Below, piece by piece: positions 8,692 through 17,216 of a stretch of 64,000 nucleotides of DNA (the stretch's first letter is position 1; every line of letters starts with the position of its first letter). Location of the stretch: contig NZ_CP047318.1 of assembly GCF_009857135.1 (NCBI RefSeq), forward strand, positions 3,720,001-3,784,000. The letters run 5' to 3'. The notes under the pieces are model-generated. The model was not told the DNA's origin. It saw only the letters and a program-made list of their open reading frames with translations, and ran no database searches. Source of the stretch: Streptomyces sp. HM190. GTDB lineage: Bacteria; Actinomycetota; Actinomycetes; Streptomycetales; Streptomycetaceae. A program made the position numbers and the translations under genes.

Positions 8692-9015
8692 GTGCCGACG
8701 TACCAGTACCAGTGCACCGAATGCGGTGAGGGCCTCGAAGCGGTGCAGAAGTTCACCGACGACGCCCTGACCGAGTGCCCCAGCTGCAACGGCCGCCTCA
8801 AGAAGGTGTTCTCCGCGGTCGGCATCGTCTTCAAGGGCTCCGGCTTCTACCGCAACGACAGCCGCGGCTCGTCGTCGAGCAGCAGCCCCGCGTCGTCGAA
8901 GTCGTCGTCCTCCTCGGACGCGAAGGCCACGTCCTCGACGTCGTCGTCCGACGCGAAGTCGTCCTCGGGCTCGTCCTCGACCAGCTCCAGCTCCAGCAGC
9001 ACCTCCGCGGCGTAG
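8692..9015 (+). CDS. FmdB-family zinc ribbon protein with Ser-rich tail
   Basis: A 107-residue protein. Residues 1-45 form an FmdB-type zinc ribbon with two CxxC pairs (C8/C11 and C29/C32), start MPTYQYQC. Residues 57-107 are almost entirely Ser with Ala, Lys and Asp, presumably disordered. FmdB-like proteins are regulators or chaperone-like accessories of unclear role. The start GTG 8692 has GGAGGAAG at 8680-8687. A CIRCE element directly precedes the gene, implying heat-shock (HrcA) control. MTA phosphorylase follows after a small hairpin. Confidence 0.9.
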   Translation: MPTYQYQCTECGEGLEAVQKFTDDALTECPSCNGRLKKVFSAVGIVFKGSGFYRNDSRGSSSSSSPASSKSSSSSDAKATSSTSSSDAKSSSGSSSTSSSSSSTSAA

Positions 9016-9040
9016 TACCCGCGCGGCGCTTCCTTCCGGG

Positions 9041-9067
9041 CCCTGCCGTCCTTCACCGACGGCAGGG
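9041..9067 (+). terminator. intergenic hairpin after the FmdB-type gene
   Basis: Arms CCCTGCCGTC (9041-9050) and GACGGCAGGG (9058-9067) are perfect complements with a 7-nt loop, 26 nt after the FmdB-type stop. Probably a terminator or processing stem before the next gene. Confidence 0.7.
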
Positions 9068-9102
9068 TCTTCGGCGTCCCCCCGCCCGGTTAGGGTGCGG
9101 GC

Positions 9103-9993
9103 ATGGCGAACACGGAGCAGTCGGGCAACACGGTGGCCACGTCGACGGGAACGTCGGCGGGCAACCGGGCGGAGATCGGTGTCATCGGGGGTTCGGGGTT
9201 CTACTCCTTCCTCGACGACGTGACCGAGATACAGGTGGACACTCCCTACGGGCCGCCGAGCGACTCGCTCTTCCTGGGAGAGATCGCCGGCCGCCGGGTC
9301 GCCTTCCTGCCGCGCCACGGCCGCGGCCACCATCTGCCGCCGCACCGCATCAACTACCGCGCCAACCTGTGGGCGCTGCGGTCCGTCGGGGCGCGCCAGG
9401 TGCTCGGCCCGTGCGCGGTGGGCGGGCTGCGCCCCGAGTACGGCCCCGGCACGCTCCTGGTGCCGGACCAACTGGTGGACCGCACGAAGTCCCGTGAGCA
9501 GACCTACTTCGACGGCCTGCCCCGGCCCGACGGCACGATCCCCAACGTCGTCCACGTGTCGCTCGCCGACCCTTACTGCCCCGCCGGCCGCAAGGCCGCC
9601 CTGGAAGCGGCCCGCGGCCGTGACTGGGAACCGGTGGACGGCGGCACCCTCGTCGTCGTGGAGGGCCCCCGCTTCTCCACCCGCGCCGAGTCCCTCTGGC
9701 ACCAGGCGCAGGGCTGGTCCGTCGTGGGCATGACCGGCCACCCCGAGGCGATCCTCGCCCGCGAGCTGGAGCTCTGCTACACCTCCCTCACCCTCGTCAC
9801 CGACCTCGACGCGGGCGCCGAGACCGGCGAGGGCGTCTCGCACGAAGAGGTCCTGGAGGTCTTCGCCGCGAACATCGACCGCCTCCGCGGCGTCCTCTTC
9901 GACACGATCACCGCACTGCCGCCGGCCGGCACCCGCGACTGCCTGTGCACGAAGGCGCTGGGGGGCATGGACCCGGGGTTCGAGCTGCCGTGA
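9103..9993 (+). CDS. S-methyl-5'-thioadenosine phosphorylase family protein
   Basis: Phosphorolysis of 5'-methylthioadenosine to adenine and 5-methylthioribose-1-phosphate (methionine salvage, polyamine by-product removal); purine nucleoside phosphorylase fold. 296 residues with IGVIGGSGFYSFLDD (phosphate loop), PRHGRGHHLPPHRINYRANL, EGPRFSTRAES and the substrate-pocket segment MTGHPEAILARELELCYTSL ending in TDLDAG. The N-terminal 20 residues are low complexity. TAGGGT at 9091-9096 lies 6 nt before the ATG, so the mRNA may be leaderless, but no good -35 is visible. Confidence 0.94.
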   Translation: MANTEQSGNTVATSTGTSAGNRAEIGVIGGSGFYSFLDDVTEIQVDTPYGPPSDSLFLGEIAGRRVAFLPRHGRGHHLPPHRINYRANLWALRSVGARQVLGPCAVGGLRPEYGPGTLLVPDQLVDRTKSREQTYFDGLPRPDGTIPNVVHVSLADPYCPAGRKAALEAARGRDWEPVDGGTLVVVEGPRFSTRAESLWHQAQGWSVVGMTGHPEAILARELELCYTSLTLVTDLDAGAETGEGVSHEEVLEVFAANIDRLRGVLFDTITALPPAGTRDCLCTKALGGMDPGFELP

Positions 9994-10232
9994 CGGGGGT
10001 GGCGTGGGCACCGGTGGAGAAGTGACCGGGTGACTGGCTGACCGGGTGGTGCCCGACGGCCGTAGCCGGCCAGGACCGGCCCGGCGGGGGTGGCCCGCCG
10101 GGCCGGAACGCCTCGTTCGGGTGGAGGGGTTTTCCACAACCGGTGGACGATCCACAGGTCCCGGCGGGCTTCGCCGCGAAGCCTCATGGTGGGAGCGACG
10201 GCAAGTCGATCTCACGCAGCAGGTGGTGACCC

Positions 10233-10826
10233 ATGTCCCGTCCTTCGCCCACGCTCTCGTCCTCGCACCCTTCCGGCTCCGTGGCGGCCCGCCGGCCTTC
10301 CTGGGCCGCCGGGCCGCCCGGTGCCGACGCGCCGCCCACCTGCGAGGTCCCGCACTTCGCTCCGCTGCGGGTGCGGGGCGGCGCCCAGCGGTTGCGGCGC
10401 CTCGCCCGCTGCCGCAGGCGTGCCGTGGCGGCCGGTCTGGCGGTGACCGCCGCCGCCCTGCTGGCGACGGGGGCAGACTCCGGGGGACGAGAGGGGGAGG
10501 GGGAACGGGTCAGGGGACACCCCGTGGCCGACCCCGTCCCCGAACGCCGGGCCACCACCGGGACGGTCACCGCTCCGGTGCGCATCGCCGACGGCGCGAC
10601 GGTACGGCTGCTGCGCCCCGGCGACCGCGTCGACGTGATCGCGGCGGAGCAGTCCGCCGCGGGCGGCGCCGCGCGGGTGGTCGCGCGGGGCGCCCGCGTG
10701 ACGCGGGTGCCGGCGGCGAGCGCCACCGAGAGCGGCGCCCTGATCGTCCTGTCGGTGCCCCGCTCCACGGCCGCGCGCCTGGCCGGCGCGGCCGCGACCG
10801 CCCGTCTGGCGGTGACACTGTGGTGA
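10233..10826 (+). CDS. SAF/RcpC-CpaB-like domain protein
   Basis: 197 residues: Pro/Ser-rich N-terminus, an Arg-rich stretch then one hydrophobic segment near 62-82 (RRAVAAGLAVTAAALLATGA), followed by a domain reading VTAPVRIADGATVRLLRPGDRVDVIAA...GALIVLSVPRSTAARLAGAAA. This pattern matches the C-terminal part of RcpC/CpaB Flp-pilus assembly proteins (a SAF-like domain controlling outer ring/pilus biogenesis), but no other tad/flp genes are nearby, so its role here is unknown. Start ATG 10233 has AGGTGG upstream. Confidence 0.75.
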   Translation: MSRPSPTLSSSHPSGSVAARRPSWAAGPPGADAPPTCEVPHFAPLRVRGGAQRLRRLARCRRRAVAAGLAVTAAALLATGADSGGREGEGERVRGHPVADPVPERRATTGTVTAPVRIADGATVRLLRPGDRVDVIAAEQSAAGGAARVVARGARVTRVPAASATESGALIVLSVPRSTAARLAGAAATARLAVTLW

Positions 10827-10946
10827 GTTGCCCGGCCACGGGCCGCACGTCAAGTCCCTCATTGGTGGGACCCAATTGGACAGTGGGAGCGGACCTTGAC
10901 GTAGGTTGCGGAGTCGTTTGTTCAACAACCAGCACAGAGGGGCCTC

Positions 10947-11426
10947 GTGGTGAGCGAGAAGAAGAAGCCGAGTGTCTGGGAGGGCTTCAAGGCCTTCCTG
11001 ATGCGGGGGAACGTCGTCGACCTGGCCGTCGCCGTGGTCATCGGCGCGGCTTTCACGAACATCGTCAACTCCGTGGTGAAGGGCGTCATCAACCCCCTGG
11101 TGGGGGCGTTCGGCACCAAGAACCTCGACAGCTACACCAGCTGCCTGAAGGGCCCCTGTGTCGTCGCCGAGGACGGCACCGTGACGGAAGGCATCCAGAT
11201 CGCCTGGGGTTCGGTGCTCGGTGCGACACTCAGCTTCGTCATCACCGCGGCCGTCGTCTACTTCCTGATGGTCCTGCCGATGGCCAAGTACCTGGCGCGT
11301 GTGGAGGCCCGCAGGAAGGCGAAGGAGGGCACCCACGAGCTCATCGAGGTGACGGAGCTGGAGGTCCTGAAGGAGATCCGCGACGCCCTGGTGGCCCAGC
11401 GCGGCTCGGGCCACGACCGCGAGTAA
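10947..11426 (+). CDS. mscL: large-conductance mechanosensitive channel
   Basis: Pentameric stretch-activated channel releasing solutes on hypo-osmotic shock. 159 residues: amphipathic N-terminus WEGFKAFLMRGNVVDLAV, TM1 VVIGAAFTNIVNSVV (about 28-45), extracellular loop with two Cys in CLKGPC, TM2 (about 96-116), and a charged C-terminal helix ending in VLKEIRDAL. Length and order match MscL. GTG 10947 follows GAGGGG. A TTGACG at 10897-10902 may be the -35 box. Confidence 0.97.
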   Translation: MVSEKKKPSVWEGFKAFLMRGNVVDLAVAVVIGAAFTNIVNSVVKGVINPLVGAFGTKNLDSYTSCLKGPCVVAEDGTVTEGIQIAWGSVLGATLSFVITAAVVYFLMVLPMAKYLARVEARRKAKEGTHELIEVTELEVLKEIRDALVAQRGSGHDRE

Positions 11427-11454
11427 CCGCCCGCGCGGCGCACACCCGGCGGGA

Positions 11455-11637
11455 TCAGAGGTGGTGCGGCGGCTTCTCGTCGAGGAAGCGCCTGAGGTCG
11501 GCCGCGCTGTCGCCGCCGTCGCCGGGCCGCTCGCCCCAGCCGTGGTCCGAGTCGTCGGACGAGGGCCGACTGAGCGGGTCGTCGAAAACCAGCGCGGCCT
11601 CGGGGTCACGCGGCTCGGGGGCGGGAGCGCTACTCAT
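11455..11637 (-). CDS. small acidic hypothetical protein
   Basis: 60 residues, Pro/Asp-rich with a C-terminal helical segment DLRRFLDEKPPHHL and no Cys. I recognise it only as a type of short conserved Streptomyces protein; no function can be given. Convergent with mscL (28-bp gap) and divergent from the LtrA-type gene. ATG 11637 is the only plausible start. Confidence 0.6.
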   Translation of the reverse strand: MSSAPAPEPRDPEAALVFDDPLSRPSSDDSDHGWGERPGDGGDSAADLRRFLDEKPPHHL

Positions 11638-11839
11638 GCCTCCAGAGTACGGGCCTCCGCGCGAACGCCCCCAGCCCGGCCACCGGCCACCCCCACCCCC
11701 TGCCCGAGCCAGTCACCGGTTGCTCCCGCGCACCGCCCGAGCCCGTCACCGGACCCGTCCGCGCACTCCCCCGGCCCGCGCGCGCACTCCTGAACACCTG
11801 AGCGAGAATTCCCCCGGGTTTTCTGGTCTGCTTGGCGCC

Positions 11840-13123
11840 ATGACGTCCAGTTCCACACCCTCGACGCCCCCGGCGCGGGACCCCGAGCCGGGCTCCGCCC
11901 CGGCCACGGCTCCCGCCTCTCCCACCGGTGCCGGCCTGCCTCCGCTGCGTCGGCTCGTCGCCCGTGGGCGCGGGGAGGCACACCGGGCCGCGTCACCCCT
12001 CGAACTCTTCTTCGACCTGTGCTTCGTCGTCGCCGTCGCGCAGGCGGGCGTCCAACTGGTGCACGCCGTCGCCGAGAACCATGTGGCCGAGGGCATCGTC
12101 AACTACGCGATGATCTTCTTCGCGATCTGGTGGGCCTGGATGAACTTCACCTGGTTCGCCTCGGCGTACGACAACGACGACGTGCTCTACCGGGTCGTCA
12201 CCCTCGTCCAGATCTTCGGTGTGCTGGTGCTCGCCGCCGGGATCGCCCGTGCCTTCGAGGACCACGACTTCCTGCTGGTCTGGCTCGGCTACGTGATCAT
12301 GCGGCTGGCGATGACCGCGCACTGGCTGCGGGTGGCCCGGTCGACCGAGGGCGCCGAACGCGTCATGGCGCTGCGCTACGCGGGCGGTGTGGCACTGTGC
12401 CAGGTCGGCTGGCTGGGCCTGCTGATCCTGCCGGAGCCGGCCAGACCGTGGCTGTTCCTGGGGATGGCGATCCTGGAGCTGTGCGTCCCGGTGTACGCGG
12501 AGAAGGACTTCGCCACGTCCTGGCACCCTCGTCACATCGCCGAACGGTACGGCCTGTTCACCATCATCGTCCTCGGCGAGACGATCCTGGCGGCCACCGT
12601 CGCCGTGAAGTCGGCCGCGGACGAGAACGACGCGCTGGGCGAGTTGCTGCCGATCGCGCTGGGCGGACTGCTGATCGTGTTCTCCGCGTGGTGGATCTAC
12701 TTCACGGTGCCGATCCACGGGCATCTGCGCTCCAACAAGGAGAGCTTCCTGTGGGGTTACGGCCACTACCTGATCTTCGCGTCGGCGGCCGCGATCGGCG
12801 CCGGGCTGGAGGTCGCGGTGGAGGAGGCGGTAAGCAAGGCGCACCTGTCGACTCCGGCCGCGTCGGCCGCCGTGACACTGCCGACCGCGCTCTACCTGCT
12901 CTCGGTGTGGGCGCTGCACGCCCGCCACTACAAGGCGGGAACAGCTCAGCAGGCCGTGCTGCCGCTGGCCGCGCTGGCGGTGGTGCTGTGCACGTTCCTG
13001 GGGCACTGGGCGGTCCTGGCGGCGGGCTTCGTGGCGGCGGGAACGGTGGCGATCGGCGTGGCGTTCACGGCACGTACGGCCGGTGCGGAGGGGGCCGGGG
13101 CCGCCGCGTCCGGCCGGGGTTGA
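11840..13123 (+). CDS. low temperature requirement protein A (LtrA) family membrane protein
   Basis: 427-residue polytopic membrane protein. After a Pro/Ala-rich N-terminal 45 residues comes the LtrA signature SPLELFFDLCFVVAVAQ, then about 12 hydrophobic segments including ERYGLFTIIVLGETILAAT. LtrA was named for a Listeria mutant unable to grow at low temperature; the biochemical role is unknown. ATG 11840 (MTSSSTPS) chosen as the first start after the upstream gap. Confidence 0.92.
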   Translation: MTSSSTPSTPPARDPEPGSAPATAPASPTGAGLPPLRRLVARGRGEAHRAASPLELFFDLCFVVAVAQAGVQLVHAVAENHVAEGIVNYAMIFFAIWWAWMNFTWFASAYDNDDVLYRVVTLVQIFGVLVLAAGIARAFEDHDFLLVWLGYVIMRLAMTAHWLRVARSTEGAERVMALRYAGGVALCQVGWLGLLILPEPARPWLFLGMAILELCVPVYAEKDFATSWHPRHIAERYGLFTIIVLGETILAATVAVKSAADENDALGELLPIALGGLLIVFSAWWIYFTVPIHGHLRSNKESFLWGYGHYLIFASAAAIGAGLEVAVEEAVSKAHLSTPAASAAVTLPTALYLLSVWALHARHYKAGTAQQAVLPLAALAVVLCTFLGHWAVLAAGFVAAGTVAIGVAFTARTAGAEGAGAAASGRG

Positions 13124-13179
13124 GGGATCCCCAGCCGCAGTCCGACACGCTCGCGTCCCGGCCGCAGACAAGGACACCC

Positions 13180-14283
13180 ATGACACCCGAGACCCCCGGC
13201 GCCCCCGGGCCCGCCGACCGTCCCCGCCCCGTGGACGCCCTGACCGACGTGCTCGGGCTGCGCGTCGGGCACGCCACCCGGACCGGCGGCGGCCGGCTGA
13301 CCGGTACCACCGTGGTTCTCGCCCCGGAGGGCGGCGCGGTGGCCGCCGTGGACGTGCGCGGCGGGGGGCCCGGCACCAAGGAGACGGACGCGCTCGACCC
13401 GCGGAACCTGGTGCAGAAGGTCGAGGCGGTGGTGCTGACCGGTGGCAGCGCCTACGGGCTGGACTCGGCGTCGGGTGTGATGGCCTGGCTGGAGGAGCGG
13501 CGGCGCGGGGTACGGGTCGGCCCCGATCCGGCGCACGTCGTGCCGGTGGTGCCGGCGGCCTGCGTCTTCGACCTGGGCCGGGGCGGGGACTTCCGGGCCA
13601 GACCGGACGCGGCGACCGGCCGGGCCGCGGTGGAGGCGGCTGCCGCGAGCGGCCTCGGTGCCCCGGTCGCGGAGGGATGTGTGGGCGCCGGGACGGGGGC
13701 GACGGTCGGGCTGCTGAAGGGCGGTGTCGGCACCGCGAGCACCGTGCTCGGCTCGGGGATCACGGTGGCCGCGCTGGTGGTGGCGAACGCCGCGGGGTCG
13801 GTGATGGATCCGGAGACGGGGGTGCTGTACGGGGAGTTGTTCCAGGGGCGGGCGCAGTACCCGGCGGCCGAGGTGCACGAGGCCGCGCGCCGCAGGATCG
13901 CCGAGGCCGCTGCGAAGAGCCCGCCTCCCCCGCTGAACACGACGCTGGCGGTCGTCGCAACCGACGCCGAACTGACCCGCGCGCAGGCCCAGAAGCTCGC
14001 CGGCACGGCCCACGACGGCATCGCCCGCGCCGTGCGGCCCGTGCATCTGCTGAACGACGGCGACACGGTGTTCACCCTGGCCACCGGAGCCCGCCCGCTC
14101 GTCCCGGAGTCCGGTCCGCTCGCCCTGAACGAACTCCTCGCGGCGAGCGCGGACCTGGTGACGCGGGCGATCGTCCGGGCGGTGCGGGCGGCCGAGTCGG
14201 TGGACGGACCGGGCGGGACGTGGCCGTCGTACGGGGAGTTGTACGGGGGCCGGTCGCACGGGGGCGCCCGCGAGGGGGCGTGA
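13180..14283 (+). CDS. P1 family (DmpA/BapA-type) peptidase
   Basis: Self-processing N-terminal nucleophile aminopeptidase family S58. 367 residues beginning MTPETPGAP, with VLGLRVGHATRTGGGRLTG and ETDALDPRNLV near the front and VVLTGGSAYGLDSASGVMAWLEE in the core. The segment PPPLNTTLAVVATDAELT (about 246-263) holds the expected autocleavage site before a Thr/Ser nucleophile. ELYGGRSHGG at the C-terminus is also family-like. Cellular substrate unknown. Start ATG 13180. Confidence 0.92.
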   Translation: MTPETPGAPGPADRPRPVDALTDVLGLRVGHATRTGGGRLTGTTVVLAPEGGAVAAVDVRGGGPGTKETDALDPRNLVQKVEAVVLTGGSAYGLDSASGVMAWLEERRRGVRVGPDPAHVVPVVPAACVFDLGRGGDFRARPDAATGRAAVEAAAASGLGAPVAEGCVGAGTGATVGLLKGGVGTASTVLGSGITVAALVVANAAGSVMDPETGVLYGELFQGRAQYPAAEVHEAARRRIAEAAAKSPPPPLNTTLAVVATDAELTRAQAQKLAGTAHDGIARAVRPVHLLNDGDTVFTLATGARPLVPESGPLALNELLAASADLVTRAIVRAVRAAESVDGPGGTWPSYGELYGGRSHGGAREGA

Positions 14284-14564
14284 GCCGTACGGTCGCGGCG
14301 GGCGGCCCGTTCCTCACCGCGCGAGTCGGGGCGGTCGTCGTCCGGGGCCCGGCACGCGTGCCGGGGCGGGGTGCCGAAACGGCGTGTCGGGGCGGGGTGT
14401 CGAGGGGGTCGTAGAGGTTCGCGCGGGAGGCGATTGTCCCGGTTCTGTCACGTGATGCCGTGTGGGGCGGAAGTCGGGAACCCTCCGGGCCCCCGGTCGC
14501 TCTTTCTCCACGGACCGGAGCGGATGACGTAGATCACGTGGACGTGTAGAAGGTGGAGCAGATC

Positions 14565-15785
14565 GTGACGAGGCCGAAGATTGCTGTGCGGCGTGTGATG
14601 GGGGCCTGTGCCGTGCTGGTGGCCGGCGCGCTGACCCTGACCGGCTGCGGTGGGGACGCCCAGGCGGACAACAAGGGCGGGGGCGACAAGAAGACGTCGG
14701 TGAAGGACTCGGCGGCACGGATCACGATCTCGGCGAAGGACGGTTCGACGGGCGCGTCGATCAACTCCACCGGCGTGAAGGTCAGCGGCGGCAAGCTGAC
14801 CGAGGTGAAGATGACCGCGACGGAGGCAGGCACCGAGGTTCCGGGCGAGATCGCGGCGGACGGGCGTTCCTGGCGGCCCAAGGGGCAACTGGAGCGAGGG
14901 ACGAAGTACCAGATCTCCGCGACGGCGAAGAACGCGGCGGGCAGGACGTCGGCCGCCAACTCCATCTTCACGACGGTCTCCACCGCCAACAGCTTCATAG
15001 GCACGTACACGCCGGACAACGGCACCACGGTCGGCGTGGGCATGCCGGTGTCGTTCACGTTCGACAAGGCGATCACGGACAAGAAGGCCGTGCAGTCGCA
15101 CATCGAGGTGACGTCGAGCAGTGGGCAGGAGGTCGTCGGGCACTGGTTCGGGGCGCAGCGGCTCGACTTCCGGCCCGAGGAGTACTGGAAGGCCGGCTCC
15201 AAGGTCACGATGAAGATCGACCTGGACGGCGTCGAGGGCGCGAACGGGCTGTACGGGGTGCAGGACAAGACGGTGACCTTCACCGTCGGGCGCTCGCAGG
15301 TCTCCACGGTCGACGTCGACACCCAGACGATGAAGGTCGTACGGGACGGCAAGACGATCAAGACGGTGCCGATCTCCGCGGGCAGCGCCGACAACCCGAC
15401 GTACAACGGGCAGATGGTGATCTCGGAGAAGTTCAAGCAGACGCGGATGAACGGCTCGACGGTCGGCTTCGGCGGGGAGTACGACATCCCGGACGTGCCG
15501 CACGCGATGCGTCTGACCTCGTCGGGCACCTTCCTCCACGGCAACTACTGGTACAACCGCGGCAACCCGCCCTTCGGCCGACAGGGCACCAGCCACGGCT
15601 GCGTCGGCCTGGCGGACGTCCGCGGCGCGAACGGCGACACGATCGCCAAGTGGTTCTTCGACAACTCCCTCACCGGCGACGTGGTGATCGTCAAGAACTC
15701 CCCCGACGACACGGTCGCGCCGGACAACGGCCTCAACGGCTGGAACATGTCCTGGAGCGCCTGGAAGGCCGGAAGCGTCGTCTGA
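14565..15785 (+). CDS. lipoprotein L,D-transpeptidase (YkuD, with Ig-like domain)
   Basis: Forms 3-3 peptidoglycan cross-links outside the membrane. 406 residues: lipobox LTGC with Cys28 as the lipidation site, a Gly/Lys/Asp-rich linker, two Ig-like domains (about 55-150 and 150-260, the second matching mycobacterial Ldt Ig domains, TYTPDNGTTVGVGMPVSFTF), then the YkuD catalytic domain with HGNYW and SHGCVGL; His344 and Cys346 are the catalytic pair. The GTG at 14565 has GGTGGAG 6 nt upstream; the GTG at 14553 is an in-frame alternative. A strong hairpin follows. Confidence 0.94.
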   Translation: MTRPKIAVRRVMGACAVLVAGALTLTGCGGDAQADNKGGGDKKTSVKDSAARITISAKDGSTGASINSTGVKVSGGKLTEVKMTATEAGTEVPGEIAADGRSWRPKGQLERGTKYQISATAKNAAGRTSAANSIFTTVSTANSFIGTYTPDNGTTVGVGMPVSFTFDKAITDKKAVQSHIEVTSSSGQEVVGHWFGAQRLDFRPEEYWKAGSKVTMKIDLDGVEGANGLYGVQDKTVTFTVGRSQVSTVDVDTQTMKVVRDGKTIKTVPISAGSADNPTYNGQMVISEKFKQTRMNGSTVGFGGEYDIPDVPHAMRLTSSGTFLHGNYWYNRGNPPFGRQGTSHGCVGLADVRGANGDTIAKWFFDNSLTGDVVIVKNSPDDTVAPDNGLNGWNMSWSAWKAGSVV

Positions 15786-15820
15786 CCCAGGGTTTCCGGG
15801 CTTCCGTCAGGGAGTTCGCC

Positions 15821-15849
15821 GGGCCGCGCGGGAACCGACCGCGCGGCCC
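15821..15849 (+). terminator. hairpin downstream of the L,D-transpeptidase gene
   Basis: Arms GGGCCGCGCGG (15821-15831) and CCGCGCGGCCC (15839-15849), perfect 11-bp stem, 35 nt after the stop codon. Confidence 0.8.
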
Positions 15850-15954
15850 GGCCGTTTCACGGACGCACGTTTTCTCGGTTCCCGGACATGATGTCCGACC
15901 GAGGGGCTACGGTATGCACCCACAAGGTGACATGCAGCAACGCCGGGAGAAACC

Positions 15955-16713
15955 TTGAGCGTTCCGTACGAGACGGCAGCGTACGAACCAGCCGAGTCGC
16001 CCGAGTCTCCGGAGGAGCACCTCGCGCGACTCCTCGGTCGCGCCCTGAACTCCTTCGAGCTGCCCGACGAGACCATACGGCAGCTCGACTGCGCCCTCGC
16101 CCACGACAGCTCGTTGCACTCCGCGCACTACAGCTCGGGCCTGCACCGGGCGACGTACCGACACACATGGCTGCTCGTCGACGGCTCGGCGGTCACCCTG
16201 TGGGAGCTGGTGCACAACACGGTGCCGGGCAACGACACCCAGCACGAGGTGTACATCGACGAGGAGGAGTTGCGGGCCGCCACCGCGCGGTTGCCACTGC
16301 CTCCGGACGCACCGGACTTCGAACTGCCCACGGTGGTGGAGCTGACGGCTTTCCCCGAGCCGCGCCACGCGTACACACCGGACGACTCCGCGGACCACGC
16401 CCGGCGGCTGCTGCGGCGGGCGGAGAACCCGGACCATCCCGGCGACGAGATCGCCACGCTGCTGCTGCGGACCGCGTTCGCGCACGAGATCACCCAGGCG
16501 TTCGGCCGCCCGAACCGGCCCCGCCGGGGCAGTCGGCCCGGATTGAGCTTCTCGCTCTACGAGCACGCGTTCCTGCTCACCGACGGGCAGGAGATCTCGC
16601 TGTGGGAGGTGGAGCACACGGCCACCCCGGACGGTCGCCACATGTGCGAGGTCTACACGACGGAGGACGCGGCCCGGGACGCGATGGAGCGCCGGGCGGG
16701 GTTACTCGGGTAG
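15955..16713 (+). CDS. DUF6227-like protein (two-repeat hypothetical)
   Basis: 252 residues with an internal duplication: residues about 20-110 and 140-245 both read HLARLLGRALNSFELPDETI/HARRLLRRAENPDHPGDEI followed by a YEHAFLLTDGQEISLWEVEHT-type strand block and CEVYTTEDAARDA. I associate it with the Streptomyces DUF6227 family from memory; no function is known. The start is TTG 15955 after GGGAGAA; no ATG or GTG is available. Convergent with the small membrane-protein gene downstream. Confidence 0.82.
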   Translation: MSVPYETAAYEPAESPESPEEHLARLLGRALNSFELPDETIRQLDCALAHDSSLHSAHYSSGLHRATYRHTWLLVDGSAVTLWELVHNTVPGNDTQHEVYIDEEELRAATARLPLPPDAPDFELPTVVELTAFPEPRHAYTPDDSADHARRLLRRAENPDHPGDEIATLLLRTAFAHEITQAFGRPNRPRRGSRPGLSFSLYEHAFLLTDGQEISLWEVEHTATPDGRHMCEVYTTEDAARDAMERRAGLLG

Positions 16714-16727
16714 GGCGTGAGGGGGAA

Positions 16728-16746
16728 CCGGGCCAGGAAGGCCCGG
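16728..16746. terminator. hairpin between convergent genes
   Basis: CCGGGCC (16728-16734), 5-nt loop, GGCCCGG (16740-16746), between stop codons at 16713 and 16757. Confidence 0.6.
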
Positions 16747-16756
16747 AGCCGGCCGC

Positions 16757-17035
16757 TCAGGCCAGACGGTCATCGGTGAACTGACGGGCGAGGAAGGCGA
16801 AGGCGTCCTGCTCGGCCGGGGTCAGTTCCACATGCTCGACGTGCGGGCCCTTGCGGCGCTGGTGGGGCAGGCCCCGAAGGCGCCCACCACGGCGCCGGGC
16901 CAACTCCATGAAGCGGGCGCGATGCGCCTCGCCGTCCCGGCGCAGAACGCGGACCAGCACGGCGACCCAGATGACCGCCGCGACGGCGAGGGTGGCCACG
17001 CCCACCAACTGGAGGATCGACACGTGCTCAGGCAT
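16757..17035 (-). CDS. small single-pass membrane protein
   Basis: 92 residues: membrane segment about 7-30 (ILQLVGVATLAVAAVIWVAV), then a basic Arg-rich stretch and a C-terminal segment VELTPAEQDAFAFLARQFTDDRLA. Function unknown. Start ATG 17035. Confidence 0.7.
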   Translation of the reverse strand: MPEHVSILQLVGVATLAVAAVIWVAVLVRVLRRDGEAHRARFMELARRRGGRLRGLPHQRRKGPHVEHVELTPAEQDAFAFLARQFTDDRLA

Positions 17036-17166
17036 GCCATCCAGTAGACACCACCAGACGGGACTTTGGGCCCGGATGGTGACGTATCTCGCAGGTAACG
17101 CTTACAAGTCACAGAGGTCGTAAAGGCGCCCAAAGGGGCACATGGGGCTCGCGGCGGAACGCGGCC

Positions 17167-17198
17167 GGCCGCAGCCCCCACACGAGGGGACTGCGGCC
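17167..17198 (-). terminator. terminator of the fructose PTS operon
   Basis: Arms GGCCGCAGCCCC (17167-17178) and GGGGACTGCGGCC (17186-17198) pair with one bulge, 19 nt beyond the fruA stop. Confidence 0.75.
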
Positions 17199-17216
17199 GG
17201 CATCTGGTCGCGGGGT

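Noticed and set aside
17040..17130. GTGAC...GTCAC-type dyad upstream of the small membrane gene as a BldD site
   Set aside because: Half-sites are too far apart and imperfect to support the assignment.
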